Shown here piece by piece: positions 4,986-5,659 of a stretch of DNA of 5,659 nucleotides (positions are counted from its first letter, which is position 1; each line of letters begins with the position of its first letter). The notes under the pieces were generated by a model. It did no database searches, was not told the origin of the DNA, and was given only the letters and a program-made list of their open reading frames with translations. The stretch comes from Thiotrichales bacterium (lineage in GTDB: Bacteria > Pseudomonadota > Gammaproteobacteria > JAAZVR01). Both the position numbers and the translations under genes were made by a program. The stretch lies in contig JAAZVR010000075.1 in the NCBI GenBank assembly GCA_018623305.1, forward strand, positions 1 through 5,659, in the 5' to 3' direction.

Positions 4986-5659
4986 TTAATCAGGAATATC
5001 CGGCACGATTCGTCGCAAGCTGTCTTCCTCGCCTTCGAGGTTTGATTGTTTCACAAACTCTTTTACCAATCGACGATTCAACATGTTTTTCGGAGCGGTA
5101 TACTCAGTAATCAGTAAATCATCTGTATTCATTGGAAGTGGTTTTATTTCATCTTCCTTCAAGTAGGCCTGAACCTCTCGGTCATTCATTAAGAATGTAT
5201 CTCTGAGTAAGGTGACAGGATTAAGCTCGGCTTTTTGGATTTGTGCTGCGACTTTTGGATAGTTCAAGCGATGTTGACTCAGAGCGTAAGAGGCCTTGAA
5301 ATCTGGATTTTTTGAAGCCATCAAAATCACATCACCCGGTGTCGTACTCGTCCATAAAGAGACATTAGGAAATACTTTGTTAAGCGTATTGATGATGATT
5401 TTTAAGTTGCGCTCAGAAATGTTGTAAGCTGGCAACCATTGAATCAACAGGCCATCGTCCGTTAGATGGTCTTTGACGATGTTGTACCACTCGTATGCAA
5501 ATAGGCTTGATTGCCCTTTAATCCAAGGATTGGAGGGCTGAGAAACAATCACATCGTGCATTTTGTCGGATGTCATCAACATTTGTCGAGCATCACGAAC
5601 TTGTAAGTCTAGACGAGGATCAGCCAGCGGGTTGCCGTTAAAGTGATTAAAGAGTTTTG
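4986..5659 (-). CDS. Spermidine-synthase-like (SAM-fold) protein, C-terminal part, cut by the right window edge
   Basis: The frame is open from the window edge (first complete codon at 5657) to TAA at 4986-4988, about 223 codons. It contains part of a Rossmann-fold polyamine aminopropyltransferase-like domain: DPRLDLQVRDARQML (the strand and acidic turn of the nucleoside site), then VIVSQPSNPWIKGQSSLF (5552-5499), YEWYNIVKDHLTDDGLLIQW and a conserved late motif NTDDLLITEYTAPKNML. In classical SpeE the middle motif carries catalytic aspartates (SDCTDP in E. coli); here Q and N stand at those places. The closest pattern I know is the SEPSNPW type found in membrane-fused, MFS- or multi-TM-linked spermidine-synthase homologues, whose substrates are mostly unknown. 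Whether a membrane part precedes cannot be seen. The ATG at 5582 is internal, since homologous sequence continues upstream of it. I would not call it a spermidine synthase. Confidence 0.8.
   Translation of the reverse strand, partial: KLFNHFNGNPLADPRLDLQVRDARQMLMTSDKMHDVIVSQPSNPWIKGQSSLFAYEWYNIVKDHLTDDGLLIQWLPAYNISERNLKIIINTLNKVFPNVSLWTSTTPGDVILMASKNPDFKASYALSQHRLNYPKVAAQIQKAELNPVTLLRDTFLMNDREVQAYLKEDEIKPLPMNTDDLLITEYTAPKNMLNRRLVKEFVKQSNLEGEEDSLRRIVPDIPD

Noticed and set aside
5580..5582. ATG as the start of the right-edge minus-strand gene
   Set aside because: Homologous sequence (DPRLDLQVRDARQ) continues upstream in the same frame to the window edge, so this Met is internal.
1..5659. A novel defence, mobile or biosynthetic system
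   Set aside because: All five complete or near-complete genes are conserved core functions. No repeats, integrase, transposase, toxin pair or composition break is visible.

Overview
The window reads as a stretch of conserved core chromosome from a gammaproteobacterium of moderate GC content. AccA follows the E. coli-type sequence almost word for word (N-terminus MDLNFLDFEQPIAELEAKID) and is followed directly by tilS. GlnK is nearly colinear with enterobacterial PII proteins, and its promoter is a textbook sigma-54 type. I cannot name the genus from the sequence alone. There are no insertion sequences, phage genes, CRISPR arrays, tRNAs or rRNAs.

Layout, left to right. Positions 1-954 (minus strand) hold the N-terminal 318 codons of pepA (leucyl aminopeptidase), cut by the window edge and started by TTG. 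An 88-bp divergent spacer (955-1042) carries overlapping -10 elements for pepA and accA. On the plus strand, accA (1043-1999, acetyl-CoA carboxylase carboxyltransferase alpha subunit) overlaps tilS (1980-3200, tRNA-Ile lysidine synthetase) by 20 nt. A 138-bp regulatory spacer (3201-3338) shows a near-perfect sigma-54 promoter, a perfect IHF-consensus match and an NtrC-like operator that reaches into the tilS stop codon. It drives the nitrogen pair glnK (3339-3677) and amtB (3705-4904). A strong bidirectional hairpin terminator (4931-4962) separates amtB from a convergent minus-strand gene (4986-5659, cut by the right edge) encoding the C-terminal part of a spermidine-synthase-like protein.

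How the genes work together. accA-tilS is a housekeeping unit: fatty acid precursor synthesis and decoding of AUA codons. glnK-amtB is a nitrogen-starvation unit in which the PII protein GlnK gates the ammonium channel AmtB. The sequence supports NtrC/sigma-54/IHF control. No terminator is visible after tilS, so housekeeping transcripts may also read into glnK-amtB.

I see no undescribed multi-gene system here. The points most worth a second look are the overlapping divergent -10 elements, the NtrC-like operator on the tilS stop codon, the confinement of AUA codons almost entirely to tilS, and the replaced catalytic acids in the spermidine-synthase-like protein.
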